A stretch of 64,000 nt of DNA, taken from the NCBI GenBank assembly GCA_029204225.1, contig CM055106.1, positions 21,581,285 through 21,645,284 of the forward strand, read 5' to 3'. Below the pieces are notes generated by a model, which was not told where the DNA came from, made no database searches, and saw nothing but the letters and a program-made list of their open reading frames with translations. The translations under genes were made by a program, and so were the position numbers. How positions within the stretch are numbered: the stretch's first letter is position 1; each line of letters opens with the position of its first letter. This DNA comes from Diphasiastrum complanatum. Its lineage: Eukaryota; Streptophyta; Lycopodiopsida; Lycopodiales; Lycopodiaceae. Shown one piece after another: positions 14,687-27,745 of the stretch.

Positions 14687-15200
14687 CTATAAGGAAAATT
14701 CCATGAATTCATTGATTTCAAAACACCTTCTTAAACTGTCTAAGAATTCGTTTTGAACGGGCAAAAGTTACTTTACTTTTCATTCTGAAGGCAAAAAGAT
14801 AAAGTAGCATTATGCGTATGAAGTCGAAGCACGTCAGGAAATGATACCTTTTATTTTGGAAAAGGAGGTATATCCTTCAAATTCCAAGCCTTCGAGTGGT
14901 CTCGTGCAGCAAGCGCAGGCGTGGATGACTTTATGAGAAGTCTGTTTCACATTTACATGACATTGTGTTATTAATGATTGTAAGCTATTCAAGAAAACCC
15001 TACAAAGATCCTGGTACAAGATATGCTGCAATAATATCATAATTCCGTGTGTTTGCCGGTGATTTGTTCCCGCGAAAGATTTCATACATATGTCATTCAT
15101 GATTATCAGCCCTGAACATGGATATTCTTGTGTGAAAATTTTAGTAGAATGAGTTTCTGATTTCATTATTCGCTACGGATCGCTCCTCGAAATTCCGAGA

Positions 15201-15240
15201 TTACGAGATCTCGGATTAATATAAAGCGAGATCTCGGATA
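15201..15240. repeat. two direct copies of a CGAGATCTCG palindrome
   Basis: The palindrome CGAGATCTCGGAT occurs twice about 24 bp apart, separated by TAATATAAAG. It could be a paired protein-binding site. Confidence 0.4.
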
Positions 15241-17436
15241 AATGTGAAGCATTGACCTTGCATTCAGCTCTCCATAAAATTACAGGTATGTACGCTAATT
15301 TATTTCCTGCAATCTACATCATGGAAGATCTAGCTGGGCCGGCCGAGAAGACAACCTCGTAGATTTCGAGTCTAGAATCTGGCCAGACTCTCGAGTGTTA
15401 GTGTGGGATGCTTCACGTGACCGCATACAACTTCATGATATCTAGGCAGAGAATGGTTATCGACCTCAGCAGACCACAACATCAGTAGCTTCATTATAGC
15501 TGATAAAAACTATTATGATTGATCTTGCAGGATGGGTTGACATTTGAGAAACTTAATAGTGGCTTAGACAGGTCGTCCCAACAAGTATTTATGAAAATTT
15601 TATTTTTGCTGCATGAACTTGAGTCCCGTCAGGTGCGTACATGGGCGAAATCTTTGCATATCGCCTTCGTGACCAATCTTCGAATATCTGAACAAAATCC
15701 CTCGGAGTACACTATAGTTCAAAGTGATGCTATCTATCCTTCGCCATCGACGAACACATTGTAATTGTTTGTTCTTGAGTGGTGATCTAATTTGCGTAGC
15801 AGAAGTTCTGCGCGGGACAAAGAAACAAAAAACATTATATTCATCAAGGAACATATGGTTACAAATGGGTGATTGATCAAACGGAACTTTTGATGTCTTG
15901 ACCAGTACAAAAGCTTGAAAAATTGAAGCCAAAGGTTCGTTCGTAAAAGTCAATTGATACGCGACTAACAAAGGTCAGCCCTGGTAGGAGCAACAGCTGG
16001 ATCTACGCAGAAACAGCATTCAGCCGTAATTTAACTGAACGTACTTAAACAAGCTAAATAGTCTCAATAACACCTTAATCATTTTTGGCGAATTTGTAAT
16101 CTAGATTCCACTATAAGGTGTTCGCGGTTTCTTGCTGGAAGGTTGAAAATAAGCTTTGGTTAATGCATAACGACTCTTCGCAATTGACCACATGCAGCTC
16201 CGATAATTTCTTTGAGATTTATTTGAACCCTGTATAGCATATTAGCAATGTACTATTTTTGAGCCTTAAAAACAACACTCATTCCATTGTCTACGAGAAA
16301 AAAATTTCACTTCACATTAAATTGTGTTAGCTTCAGGGTTCTATTTGATCATATGAGCGAAAGTCTCTGTCCAAGTATTCCCTTCAGTAAACAACATTTA
16401 ATAACAACGCTATTTGTACTATCTTTCTTCATTATATATGTATGCTATTTTCAGATTCATGCATGGTTGTGGATGCAAATCTCTGGAAAATTTGGTGATG
16501 CTGGAAGCCGGGTGTTTATCAATCGAGATTTGTAATAATTTGACTAGAGAGTCATCTCTGTGAGGTCTTAAGAAAGTTCAGTTCTAGATATTGTTTACTG
16601 CTCGCTAAAGGGATAGGACCGCTGAGCAACAAAAATCTCTTAATGGTCGTGCACTGTCATTGCAAACTTTGCTGTAACTTAAGTATGAATTCCTTCACCA
16701 AAATTTGCTGCTGGCTATGCTTTTGTGGATTGTCGTCGCTCAACAAGAACATGCCTTATGGAATTTGAAGGTTAATAATGCATAATCTACATGGTTGAAT
16801 CATGATTTGTTATGTCCAGCTTAGACCTCAGATATGGGATAAAATACTTTTGATAAGCATTTAGTGTTACGACTTACGGTGGTATCTGTATCCATATAGC
16901 AAGGAACCTTGGACAAACTATAGTCAATCCTCAAAGATAGCAAGAAACTTCAAACGTTCAAATGACTGTAGGTTTGGCTAGTATATCAATTTTACAAATT
17001 GCAAAACCATTTTTTTTGAGTGAACCTCAACAAATCCATCATAGGAGACGCAGGTATAGAAAACTGATAGTAGTCATATAGAGACAATCTGTATTCAGAA
17101 GACAAGAATGCATTACATGTAACATAATGTGACGGATTTCTTCTCTGCCACATTAGAAACAATATCATGTCCCTGATTTGTAAGACAAATCCGTTTTTTA
17201 GCAAATTGATTCTTCTAATGCAATATGACAATGATCCATAAGACTAAAACATTGAGACGCGGTCCGTGTAACACTTCTCAGCAGCTTCAAATTCACGGGC
17301 AGATCATGCCTTGTGAACAAGCGATATCTATCTTTTTAATGTTGTAGAGCGATACTTTTTTTGCGATTTCCAGCTTTCTGATGTCAGCACCACCATATGT
17401 GGACTCAGGACTATAGTAACCCGTTAGTCGACGACG

Positions 17437-19515
17437 TCAAGATGGAGTGCGGTCGTTGCATAGGAAGGTCATCAGATCCTCAATTATCATGTTAAGGCTT
17501 CTGTAACCTGACTCCGATTCTTCAGTAGCCTGCAAGGAAGCAACCAGATATTAATTGTCTGAGACATTCAGCTTATTTTTCAGAAATCATCTCCAACCAG
17601 GTAAAATTTTATCTGCAGCAAGATGTTTCTGTAGGCTGAAAGCATAAATGATAGATATAACCGCCCGAAATCTAGTGGAAAGAATACTGAAGTGAAGCTT
17701 ACTCGTGCATGTATCATGAACAGTCTCTTGCTGTTCACTCCGCTGCTGATCTGTACGTTCACTATTTCCAAATTATGTGGTTCGACAACAAACGAAAAGA
17801 TCTTGGAAAGCAATCCTTCTCTTAAATTAGCACATATATTTATGAAGGCATCTGGTCCGCAGATGTTCAGCACGACATTTGGTGAACACCAAGTTTGAAA
17901 GGCACCAGCTTCTGCTGCAATTAACGATGGAAATTTGCTGTTTAGCAGATCCATTCCAGAAAACTCTTCGTTTTTCAGGGACAATGAAGTCATGAACACC
18001 CTGGAGTTATGAGTCCTATCAGAAACTTTCGACCTTTCTGCTTTCGCATTCAGCAACTTTTGCAACTTCTGTTCGAGTAGCTTGATGTAGCTAATAGCTT
18101 CGTCTACAATTGTGGACTTGTCCGCCTGTGAATATGGTACGACCGTTGATTAATTTCACGATCGGTGCTGCGTAAGCTACTACTCTATGCAACTTTACAG
18201 TTTGTCAAACCTCGTGTCTATAAATCACTTTCATGCTTGTCGGAGAACACGTTACAAGATTCATGAAAACAGCGACAGAATGCCATTGTAAAGTACGCAT
18301 TCAGAAGTGACAACTTTAAAGATAATGTTTCGCACAGTTCACGTGTTTGTTAACAAATGCTGATCGGAAAATACGTCCATTTACATCCGCAAATGCTATT
18401 TCACCTGATTTTATAAAAAGAAAATTCTGTGTAGTTTAATAATCTAATATACTTTCTCAGCATGCTGGTAAGAACACCACTCTGGCTTTCTAGCCTAGCT
18501 TTCTACAGATCGAATCAGTCGACAAAACATGGTACCTGGAAAGTTATTCTTAGACATATGAACATATTTTGCCCTTAGACGAGCATAAGCTTATACAGCA
18601 GGAGATGCAGGATACTAGAACTTACTACGCAGAACTCTCAGTGGTAAGTACCTTGGGAGAGGCCTCTGGCAACATCGAATGAAGAGTAACAAACATGCCT
18701 CGCATCTTCTTACGCCGTTCACGCTCTGTCCATATGTGGACCTCGTGATCTTGCTCCGTTATTTTCACTTGTTGACTCTCGTTACTTACGGCCGATGGAG
18801 GTATTACCGAGTCAGAAAAGGGCCTTCTCAGTTCTTCTAGAGATTCACTCTCACCTCGTTTGCAAATTGAACGAGGAGTAGTTGTTCCAAATGGTGAAAG
18901 TTGCGATGGAGAAACGAGCTGGACAGAACCACCTTTAACTCTACATTCAGTTGCATTGAAACTATTTTGATCGCAAGAAGTTTCCGGTGGATCAAGTCCT
19001 GCTGGTTCGGCAATTGTACCACTTTGTTTTGTGCGAGCCGGATTGACTGTGGCAGACGACACTGGTGAATGGTAAAGAGATAATGAGCTGCTCAGTATAC
19101 CCTCACTTGAAACACCAACACCGTAAAACGGCTCAATACTAGACACAGGAACATAGGAGGCAAAGTGAGTTCCCCCAGACTCGACTCTCATCGCAGGGCT
19201 TAGATTGCATTCTGAAGCCGCCACACAATTTGGACTAGAGGATTCTGAATTTTCTATGACACCAAAACGTTCTGGATACATCGAAGAGAGCTTGGAGCCT
19301 CGATCAGATTCTCCGGAGTTGGTGAGAAATCCTGAAGGCCTGGGAAGGGATAAGATGGCCGTTGTGGAGGTATTATTTGTCAGACCCTGCATAAAAGTAG
19401 ACGTGAACTCAGGCCTCAGCTTGTAAGAGAGCAGCTCATTCCTTCCAGCTTTACCTCTTTCTTTCTCAGATACTGCAATGTGCAACATAGAGCAAGTAGA
19501 GTCCGAGGTTCTCAT
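17437..19515 (-). CDS. bHLH transcription factor, bHLH95/RGE1-like, three exons
   Basis: I model three exons: 19515-18652, 18125-17703 and 17529-17437, all joined in phase 0. The donors are AAG|GTACTT and CGA|GTAAGC, and both acceptors end CAG. The product is 459 residues. An upstream in-frame TGA (19522-19524) supports the start at 19515. Residues 1-260 are Ser-rich and disordered. The DNA-binding domain begins [16 protein letters not shown] and crosses intron 1 as [22 protein letters not shown]. It has the E-box-contacting H-E-R pattern and plant helix 2, so it should dimerise and bind CANNTG in the nucleus. The last ~100 residues ([15 protein letters not shown] ... [15 protein letters not shown]) form the ACT-like domain of this group. 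The exact orthologue is not certain. Confidence 0.88.
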
Positions 19516-20424
19516 GTAACCTCAACCGATCCGACTACCAGATTAGCAAGCTATGAATCGGGCCGTTGCTGCCTACTCGTCGCAATTAGCTTACAAGCCG
19601 ATTATCAAGAATGATGCTACTTGAAGCTTAAACGGTTCTTCAAAGACAGCGCAAAGCACGTAGATCCATCTGGTTTGGGGAAAAACTCGAGAATTAAATG
19701 CTGTTTTCAGGGGAAGAACTTACTGCTGATCAAACATGAGCGCATTTTCGAGATATGATGGCGAAATAAAGCAAAAGAATAGACCGTGTCATAAATTAAT
19801 GCGAGAGGCCACGAACAACATGCATCCATCCATCCATCCAGAATCATATATCCTTGCTACGAACTTCCATGGAGAAGCCGACTGTCTTCACAGTTAAGTG
19901 GTAGCCTGTAGGGGAGAAGGGGGAGAATACACGGAGCGCGAATGTATTGAAAGAGAGGAAGCTTACTGTTGTACAGCCAGATGCATAATAAAGTAACGCC
20001 AAAGAAGTAATTTTTTTTTCTCTCAAGGACAAAGAAGTGAATTAAATACCGGCCTTTCATGAAGGTGTGACGGACTCGGGCTTCAATTTGCAAGCTATGT
20101 TGCCCTTCAAAGAAAGGCAACTAAATTTACATGTCATATGAAGGTCAGCTTGTAAAGTACGCCCTCACGTCAAACGTCACATGAAATGCCAAAATTCTTT
20201 CTAAATTCCTGATCAACCATGTTATGAAGGTTTAAAGGCCAGATAAGATCAATTTTATTACAAAGACAAAATAAGAATTGGCATTTCCACCTAGTGCTAC
20301 TTGAAATACTCTTCATCTTCAAAGCAAGATATGGTAGATCCACTATGATTAATTTCCAATTGGGTCATGACCCAAGGCCTTCTACCTCCCTTTAGAGGAC
20401 CTCACCTCCTATTATGAACCAGGT

Positions 20425-20492
20425 AGTGGTGGGCGTGAGCAGGCCCGCTACCAGTTGTAGTGAGTGGTCCCTACCTGCTCACGCCCGCTACT
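20425..20492. repeat. imperfect ~19-bp inverted repeat
   Basis: AGTGGTGGGCGTGAGCAGG and CCTGCTCACGCCCGCTACT pair with two mismatches across a 30-bp loop. The GC content is well above the neighbourhood, as in a decayed foldback element. Confidence 0.6.
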
Positions 20493-20961
20493 GAGCATAA
20501 TTGGCAGTGGGCAGGAAGGCATGAGGAAACGCGCTGCATTGCAATTTGTAGAATGCTACTGCCCGTGGCCTGGCCTTCAAGGCCTTCTTCCACACATTCT
20601 TCTAGCTATGAGCAGGTAAATTTAATACCAGGTAGGTAATATAATTTCAGAACATACTAGGTAGGAGAATATGGTTGTGAAGAGTGGTGTTCACAGCCTA
20701 TGAACATTTGACAGCTCTCCGCTATCAATGCTCATGCCAATTACGTGGTCTTGACTAAACTTTTTCCCAATGAAAATGTTTTATGTGTAATCAGAACGTG
20801 ACACGTAATTTAGGACAAGGACCTTACGAAATCAAAAAGTGGTGTGTTTGATGAAAAATCTTACATCACTGGACCTAGACATGTATCTTGGAGAGACCAA
20901 TAGAAAGATCTGTGTGAGGTGTCGCTTGTAAAATTCTAGGGAGAAGAGGAGAGAGAGGGAG

Positions 20962-20986
20962 ACACACACACACACACACACACACA
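20962..20986. repeat. (AC)n microsatellite
   Basis: A 25-bp AC dinucleotide run following a GA-rich stretch. Confidence 0.9.
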
Positions 20987-21647
20987 TGATGACATGGATC
21001 TTACATTGTAGTTAAAAATTTAGCAACCATTCTATCTGTTCGATAATAGACTGATTCAATGTAAAACTTAAAGATCCAAAGATGATCCTAAATGTAGATC
21101 TAGGCAAAGAATAGCTGCATCAACAATCACTTCCTTTTAATATGTTAGGCGAATTCTACACCAACTCACTTGTTTGTTCAGAGTCACTTACGAGAATGAA
21201 ATAGAACCAAAACATAATTAGCACAATGTCATCTTTAGATTTGATCCTAGACATTTGTAAACAGGCTATACTACGAAGAGAAATTATTTAATACATTATC
21301 AAAATAGACATATACCAAGTATACAACACAATATCTACACAAATGAAGAAGAAAACCAAACATGAGATGATAGTATTGCTCCAAAATCTTTCACGAATGG
21401 AAATGGACAATGGTTCTATTTTTTTTTTTTTAATGAATTTAAGCCTATTTATAGGTGTGAGATATGAATCTCTCTCGTCTCTCTAGAGTTATATAGCCCT
21501 AAAATAGAAATGTGAACCCTAACCTATCAATTTTAGTCCATATGGCCAAATTTCATCAAATAAAGCCCAATGTTTTATGGGACTTAAGGTCTATCGTTTG
21601 TAACAACTCTCTAGAAATAGTAAGTGATACTATTTTAGTCACGTAAT

Positions 21648-22740
21648 TGATGGGGCAAGGGAGATAGAAGAACGTGAACGGAGAAGAGAGCAGAAATATT
21701 GCAGAACAACTCCCGTTCTAATCAGCTGCTAAATGCAAAAACAATCTAATAGACAACTTATGCTAAATGTAATCACAGCTTTAAGTGTTCTAATTGTCCA
21801 ACAGGATCTTAAAAAATTAATTCATACTCTGAAACAAGAGTACGGTCCACCGAAGAGATTAGAGATCGTTTGTATGTGGTACTACTGAAATCAAATTCAA
21901 TGTGAAGTATAGTTCTGAAATAAATGGAAGAGAAATATGATAACGCAAGTTCCTCAGGCGTCAAAGACAGCCATCGTCTGATCAGAAACTGAGGAGTCGT
22001 AGACGTCCGTGTTCTGATCAGAGTGAGTAAACAAGCGCGATCAAACAGCAATGAAAATGCATTCAATCACAACAAGCATTCATCTATGTTGTACACAGAT
22101 AAAAGCAAGCTGCTGCTATATTACATTGAAGCACAATACAAAATAGCAATTACAACAAAAAATGATGGCGTAATTGGGAGGCTCAAATAATGTGTCTCAT
22201 GGATAGAGCAACACGTAATCTATGCTTGGATTATCTATTTATAGAATTCATATGTGTATTAATTACATTGAATGCTTGTCATCTAATTAGGAAAGTCGTT
22301 GTACTTGGAAGTATATGGCTTCTGTGACAACTATACACAATATTTACGGTCAATAATTCAGCATCGTTGACGCGGACGAGGACGTCGCTGGAATGTTCCT
22401 GGTTATTTTAGACGACCTTCGGGTTTTTTTCTCTCACTTCGCATTTTTCGCAAAGAGGACAAAGGTGCCCTAAAAAGACGATGTCTTAAAAACAGCTTAA
22501 CGCATGAAAGTAGTTGACCTTTGGGAATTTTCTCTCTTTTCACATTTTTTGCAAAGAGCCCAAGGTGTTAAAAATAGTTAAGCTTTTGAACTATGAAAGT
22601 GTCGCATTTCGGGGAAATGCGAGAAAGCTGAAGCTATTGAAAAACATAGTGTATTTCTGCAGACTGTCGAAAAAGTAATGTATTTCTACAGACTTGTTCT
22701 AAATTCAAGCTTTGTGGAAGTCGTTGAAGATGGCCAAGTC
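21648..22740 (-). repeat. LTR-B (copia), truncated
   Basis: This aligns along its length with 42609-43975 from the TGATGGGGCAAGGGAG end through GATGGCCAAGTC at 22740. There it stops and unrelated plus-strand copia pol begins. The start-proximal ~230 bp of the LTR are therefore missing. Confidence 0.75.
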
Positions 22741-22744
22741 CAGG

Positions 22745-24010
22745 AGTGGTTCATCAGTTGAATCCTCCCAGAAGATCAAGCCAAGTGAGCACACAGCCCA
22801 CAAGGTATACTCTTGAGTCTACATGTCTCTTGATATAGGAACTGGCGATAGTCGAAGAGGCACTCAGCCAACTAGACTCTGATCTCTGGAGAGAAGGTAT
22901 GGAAAGAGAGTATTCCTCTCTGATCAAGAACCAGACGCGGTCACTAGTTGAAGCTCCTATTGGTTGCAACATCATTGATTGCAAATGGATCTTTAAGATC
23001 AAATACAATGTCAACGGAGCAATTGATTGAAGGAAGGAAAGACTGGTAGCACGAGGATTCACTCAGATCCCGAACGTCGACTACAGCGAGACTTTCAGTC
23101 CAGTAGTCAAACGTTCGTCGATCCGAATGCTTCTATCTTATGCTGCAGCTGCCGACCTCGAGGTACATCAACTTGATGTGCAAATAGCCTATCTGAATGG
23201 AGTTATACAAGAAGACATCTACATGATCCAGCCCGAAGAATACATTCTCGAAGGTATGAAGAATCATGTTTGTAAACTCCACAAAGCACTTTATGGCTTG
23301 AAATAGTCTACCAGAGCTTGGTTTCAGAGGATCAACACATTCCTCATCGAACAAGGATTCAAACCAAGCACTATTGATTGCAACGTTCCAAGTTAGTGCA
23401 ATAATCCTTCATTATCATCACCTTATACGTGGATGATACGTCGCTCTTCAACAACAATACCAATATGATCAAGGATTCTAAGCAGATGTTGTTTTCAGAG
23501 TTCGACATGACTGATCTAGGCAAAGCTCACTTCTTTCTAGGCATTCAGATCCACAGAGACAGAGTGAGATGACTGATTTACATCACTCAACAAAGGTATC
23601 TTCACAATGTTCTTAACATATACAATCTAATGAATTGTAAATTAGCTCACTCACTGATGGATTTAGGTCTGCATTTGTCAAAGGACCAATGTCCCCAGAC
23701 CAAGCAGGAAGAGAGGAAGAGGAGCAGATGGGAGAGTATCCTTATTGATCAATATTTGGATCTCTCATGTATGCAATGGTCTGTACAAGACCAGATATCT
23801 CTTTTGGAGTAAGTTCACTCAGCCAATATATGGCTAATCCTGGCATTACCCATTGGAAGGCTCTCGTAAGAGTCATGAGATATATTCGAGCTACCATGGA
23901 CATGGTTGCAGATATATTCACGAAAGCAATAAGTGTTAATGCACACAACAAATTTTGTGCATTGCTCAGTCTGAAGATCAAGGCATTCACGGATCCAGAT
24001 TAAGGGGGGG
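22745..24010 (+). pseudogene. copia family A pol (reverse transcriptase to RNase H tail)
   Basis: Copia reverse-transcriptase motifs are readable in interrupted frames: [20 protein letters not shown], then [14 protein letters not shown] with AYLNGVI, then HKALYGLK and AWFQRI, then decayed YVDD surroundings near 23430. ITHWKALVRVMRYIRATMD of the RNase H connection region and the terminal DIFTKAIS ... KAF-x-DPD follow. The polypurine tract TTAAGGGGGGG leads into the LTR at 24011. Stops and frameshifts make it dead. Gag, protease and integrase are absent, so it is 5'-truncated at the LTR-B border. Confidence 0.85.
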
Positions 24011-25171
24011 TGTTGGATTTATCTCCTCTACTCTCCTAAATCCCATTTTAATCTGCCTCCATTCATGCTGTATTTTTTACTCACGTTGTCGCATAGTTTG
24101 CATATTTACATGTAAAATAAGACAGATGAATCATAACGCAACTGTCTGCATAAATACAAGTAAATTCTCATAGGCGAAGAAACGGCGAAACTATGTTTTT
24201 ACACGTGTTTTGTGACAGGTGAAAAAGGCGACACTGCCTTACAAAATGCCAAAGGTGCCCTAGGAAAAGCGAAGGCACCTTATAAATCAAATCTTAAGGC
24301 ATTTCATCTGAGTGACGCATTTTTCGCATCTTCACCAACGTTCATTTCAGCAAAGGCTGACGTCACGACCCTTTTCATGCTCATCCCATACAACTGTGCT
24401 AACGGATTTGACAACAACAATAGCCACCCACGATCTCCTACAAACAGCACATCCACTTTGTACTTTCTTCATCTGAACACCTGTAACATTCTGTATATAT
24501 ATTGAATACCATTTGCATTTTCAGTGATGAACGTTGAAGTGTGTGTAAATTAATAGCATCAGAAGCTTATCAGAGATAGACAAAGTAGATGCCTTGCGCA
24601 TTGATTCTTTATTGTCAGTAATAGGTTCATTCCTTTTACATATTGAATTAGCTTTGTAGAGCACGCGGTTTCGTCCTCTTTTGTCTTGTGCTCTACCGCA
24701 TTATTGTCATGTATATTTTGTTATACTCAGATCTGATAACAACTCTTTTGTTCTGCGTTCAGATTTGTGTCAATATTGCTATGTTGTTCTTCAATTTGTT
24801 TGACTTTTCTTGTTGCTCAATCTGGTAATATGTTTTTAGCGAGTTATTATTAGTCTAGCTGTTGATGACTAATATTTAGTCTTGCCTTTCGCGAATCATT
24901 CACAACTGATTATCAATGGAGCTTAGTCTAGCTCTTCGCGAATCATTCGTGGAAAATTATTCTTTTGGTGTTTTATTAATGTTTGGCTACGTAATCATAA
25001 TGACCGTGATTTCTATCACTAACGTTCTGTTTTTTTTCTGATAGGCATAGTCATGCTTAGGGAAAGAGTAATATAGCTCATTCCATTGTGCACGAACACC
25101 TTCTCTTCATGTTCATTTTTTTTTCGAGCTATTTTTGTTTCTCACACACGACACACCTTCTTTCTCCAACA
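24011..25171 (+). repeat. LTR-A (copia 3' LTR)
   Basis: It begins TGTTGGATT right after the polypurine tract and ends CTCCAACA, giving 1161 bp with TG...CA ends. It shares the tail words CGAGCTA and CACACAC with 9191-10335. This copy has no long TC array. Confidence 0.8.
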
Positions 25172-25409
25172 TCAAACACTCTCTATAGGCCAGACAACAG
25201 CCTGCTGTTCACATGTGTGAATGCTTGATTAAGTTTTTGATCAATGCTTTGATTGTCACTACTTGTTTTCTATCAAACTGCTAAACTAGATCTTGATTTG
25301 TTGACTAGTATCAGATAGATTGTTAATCAAGCACACAATCAACCTTGTGGATCATTCAAATATCCATTTATGGTCCTCAAGTAATGTACTTTCACATGGT
25401 ATCAGAGCC
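25172..25409 (+). repeat. putative LTR end and Met-tRNA primer-binding site
   Basis: TGGTATCAGAGCC at 25397-25409 is the classic copia primer-binding site, complementary to the 3' end of initiator-Met tRNA. It follows directly on ...TTTCACA at 25396, a normal LTR end. The LTR start was not resolved. The gag leader of family D follows. Confidence 0.75.
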
Positions 25410-25819
25410 AATTACAAGGCTATTGATCAGTGTTTAAGACTAATCTAGTTTCAGCAGGTTTTTGGTGCAAAAAGCTAGTATTGGAAGGGCGAGCTGGTAT
25501 CCAAGATTTGGTGAGGGGATTTGATCCCAAACTTCTTGCAGATCAAAGTCCATACTGTTCACATGTTTGGGCATCTCTGAACTAGTACTCAAACCCCTAT
25601 AGTCATTGGATCATTAAAATCTCATTTGGAGTCAGTTTGACGTAATTTTTGGTTAAAATCCTAGGATAAGCTACCAAGATCACTTGCCATTAATTAGTTT
25701 TGGATTTGTTTCATGAGAACTAATTGATCTAGGATGAATTTAAGCCCTCTTAAAGTGAAAAACAGGTCTTGAAAGTACATCAAAGAAATAGAGAGAGATA
25801 GAGTCATTCTATTGTCCAA

Positions 25820-26672
25820 ATGATCTTCTAAGGGAAGTATCATCAAGTAAAAGTGCTAAAGAGGCTTGGGAGTCTTTAAAATCAATCTATGAGTCTAGTA
25901 ACAGTTCGAGGGTTCTCATGCTTAGGAATCAGATTCTGCAAAGCATGAAGAGGAGTGACGAGAGTGCACATGATTATGTGCTAAGAATCAAGCCTCTAAA
26001 TAGGGAGTTAGCCTCCATTGGAGAGAAGATTCAAGATGGAGAGCTTGTTCAGATTGTCCTTAATGGTCTAGGGAGTGGCTTTTCAAATTTGCAATCCAAG
26101 ACACTATGGACCATTGGAAAGCTGCAAAAAGGATTTTGAGGTATGTGAAAGGTACACCTAACCTTGGCCTAATCTACAAAAGACAGAGTGTTTTACCTAA
26201 GTCATAGGGTTATGTTGACGCTGATTGGGCAGGAAGTATAGATGATAGAAAGTCAACAACAGGTTATGCCTTCAATTTTGATAGCGGTTGTTTTTCATGG
26301 TCTAGCAAGAAACAAGATACTATTTCTCTTTCTTCTACAGAAGCCGAATATAAAGCGTTGAGTTCTGCTATCTAGGAAGTTGTTTGGCTATGTAAGTTGT
26401 TATGTGAGATTGGCATGAAGCAGGTAAATCCTACTGTTATTTTCTGTGACAGTCAAAGTGGAATACAATTGGCTAAGAATCCTATCTTTCATGCAAGGAC
26501 AAAACATATTGAGGTGAAATATCACTTTGTGCATGAGAAGTTACAATCTGAAGATATAAGTATTGTACATTGTTCTGCGTTATTACAAGTTGTTGATATA
26601 TTTACAAAAGCTTTAAGTAAAGAAAAGTTTGAGACTTTTAGAGCCAAACTTGGCTTAGATCTGGTTATGTAA
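25820..26672 (+). pseudogene. copia family D with gag joined to RNase H by internal deletion
   Basis: From 25820 the sequence encodes the copia Gag UBN2-type region (SAKEAWESLKSIYESSNSSR, LRNQILQSMKRSDESAHDYV, LVQIVLNGLGSGF). At about 26105, after QSKTL, it jumps to the end of pol: [48 protein letters not shown], and VDIFTKALSKEKF. Zinc knuckle, protease, integrase and reverse transcriptase are all gone. RNase H motifs are well preserved apart from stops near 26205 and 26373. The gag part is nearly identical to 36525-36720, which implies recent activity of the family. Confidence 0.85.
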
Positions 26673-27745
26673 AAGGCCTTTACTTGTAATACTATCATGG
26701 AGGTATGTTCCATGAATAGAGTAAACTCTAAAATAAAGAGAGACATTGATCATTGAGGGAGAGAGTTAAGATAGCAATGATCGACTTATACAGTGCTTTC
26801 TTATTTCAACGACACCACGTGTGCTTAGTTCTAGAGTTATCGGGCCATCTTTCTTTTACAAGCCCTTTGAGTGCTTTTAAGCACCTAATCTTTGTACTTA
26901 CTTATCAGTTGAATATACAGTTTGTTGAGAGCAATTCTGTTGTCTTGTCTTGTTGCACTTGACGTTGTGCTGTGGTGATTGATTCGGTCGGGTGTTTAAA
27001 CTGTGTTTTCTTAACTCGTCGGACATTTTTTTGATCATTCTGTTAACAGACGTCAAATTCCAACAACTATTTGGCACGTCGGAATTCCACGTCCAAACAT
27101 ACATCGGATGGACGTCCAAGCATACGTGGACGTCAGAATCCGATGTCCAAGCATACGTCGGATGGACGTCGGACATCCGTCGGTGAAATTTTGGCATCAT
27201 TTTGTGTTTACAGATGTCGAAATCCGACTGGGTTCCGGGACGTCGCATTACGACGTCCATGTCAGAATGTTTGCGACGTCCAGGTCAGAACCTGTTCCCA
27301 TCACCGAGATTTTGTCGTTCGGTATCCGGCATGTTGTGCCTGTCGGACTACAATGTGTTTTAAAGTCATCGGATTCTGACGACCTTATAGCGATGTGTTT
27401 TTTCGACATTCGCAACGAATTAAAAAAATATTAAGCTCGCGATTCACGTCGCAAATTGCGGCGGGTGTTGTTGTGGTCATAGCCACTTTCTTTCATACAA
27501 TTGGTTTGTATTTGAGTGATTTGAGGAGTTTTCCACATGCCAAAGATAGCTTGACCCAAACTTAGCCCATACTCCATCAATTGATGTGAGATTGATCTAG
27601 ATTAAGAGAGATTGGAAAAGCTAGTGAGGTCCATCTCACACTTTGTTGCAAGATCTTGCCTAGGAGTTGGTAGTACATTGGGATCCTATAGTGAGAGAAA
27701 GAGCAACATTTTCTTGTACAATTCACAAGGGGTCTTCACTATTAC
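26673..27745 (+). repeat. putative family D 3' LTR and leader, with an ACGTC-rich cluster
   Basis: A purine tract (GAGGGAGAGAG, about 26755) follows the RNase H stop, so LTR sequence should begin near 26768. Between 27045 and 27290 there are about a dozen (G)ACGTC or GATGTC words in a short repeating pattern (GGATGGACGTC, AAGCATACGT). A family D gag starts at 27746. LTR limits were not determined. Confidence 0.45.

Larger units (their letters stand above)
13347..17436. other. intergenic region downstream of the bHLH gene
   Basis: About 4 kb without recognisable coding, LTR or structural RNA. Open frames here (for example 15519-15764) show no family motif. It has a perfect hairpin at 14647-14686 and a short repeat at 15201-15240. 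Confidence 0.45.
19516..21647. other. region upstream of the bHLH gene
   Basis: No gene was recognised. It should contain the bHLH promoter and 5' UTR on the minus strand, but no convincing TATA box was picked out. It contains a hairpin (20425-20492) and an AC microsatellite (20962-20986). Confidence 0.45.

Noticed and set aside
15519-15764. Possible host exon near 15.5 kb
   Set aside because: It is an 81-residue open frame without family motif or convincing splice partners, so it was left as intergenic.
26898-27434. Overlapping 100-120 residue frames on both strands at the ACGTC cluster
   Set aside because: The frames come from the short repeat pattern. They have no start context, homology or codon bias, and several overlap each other.
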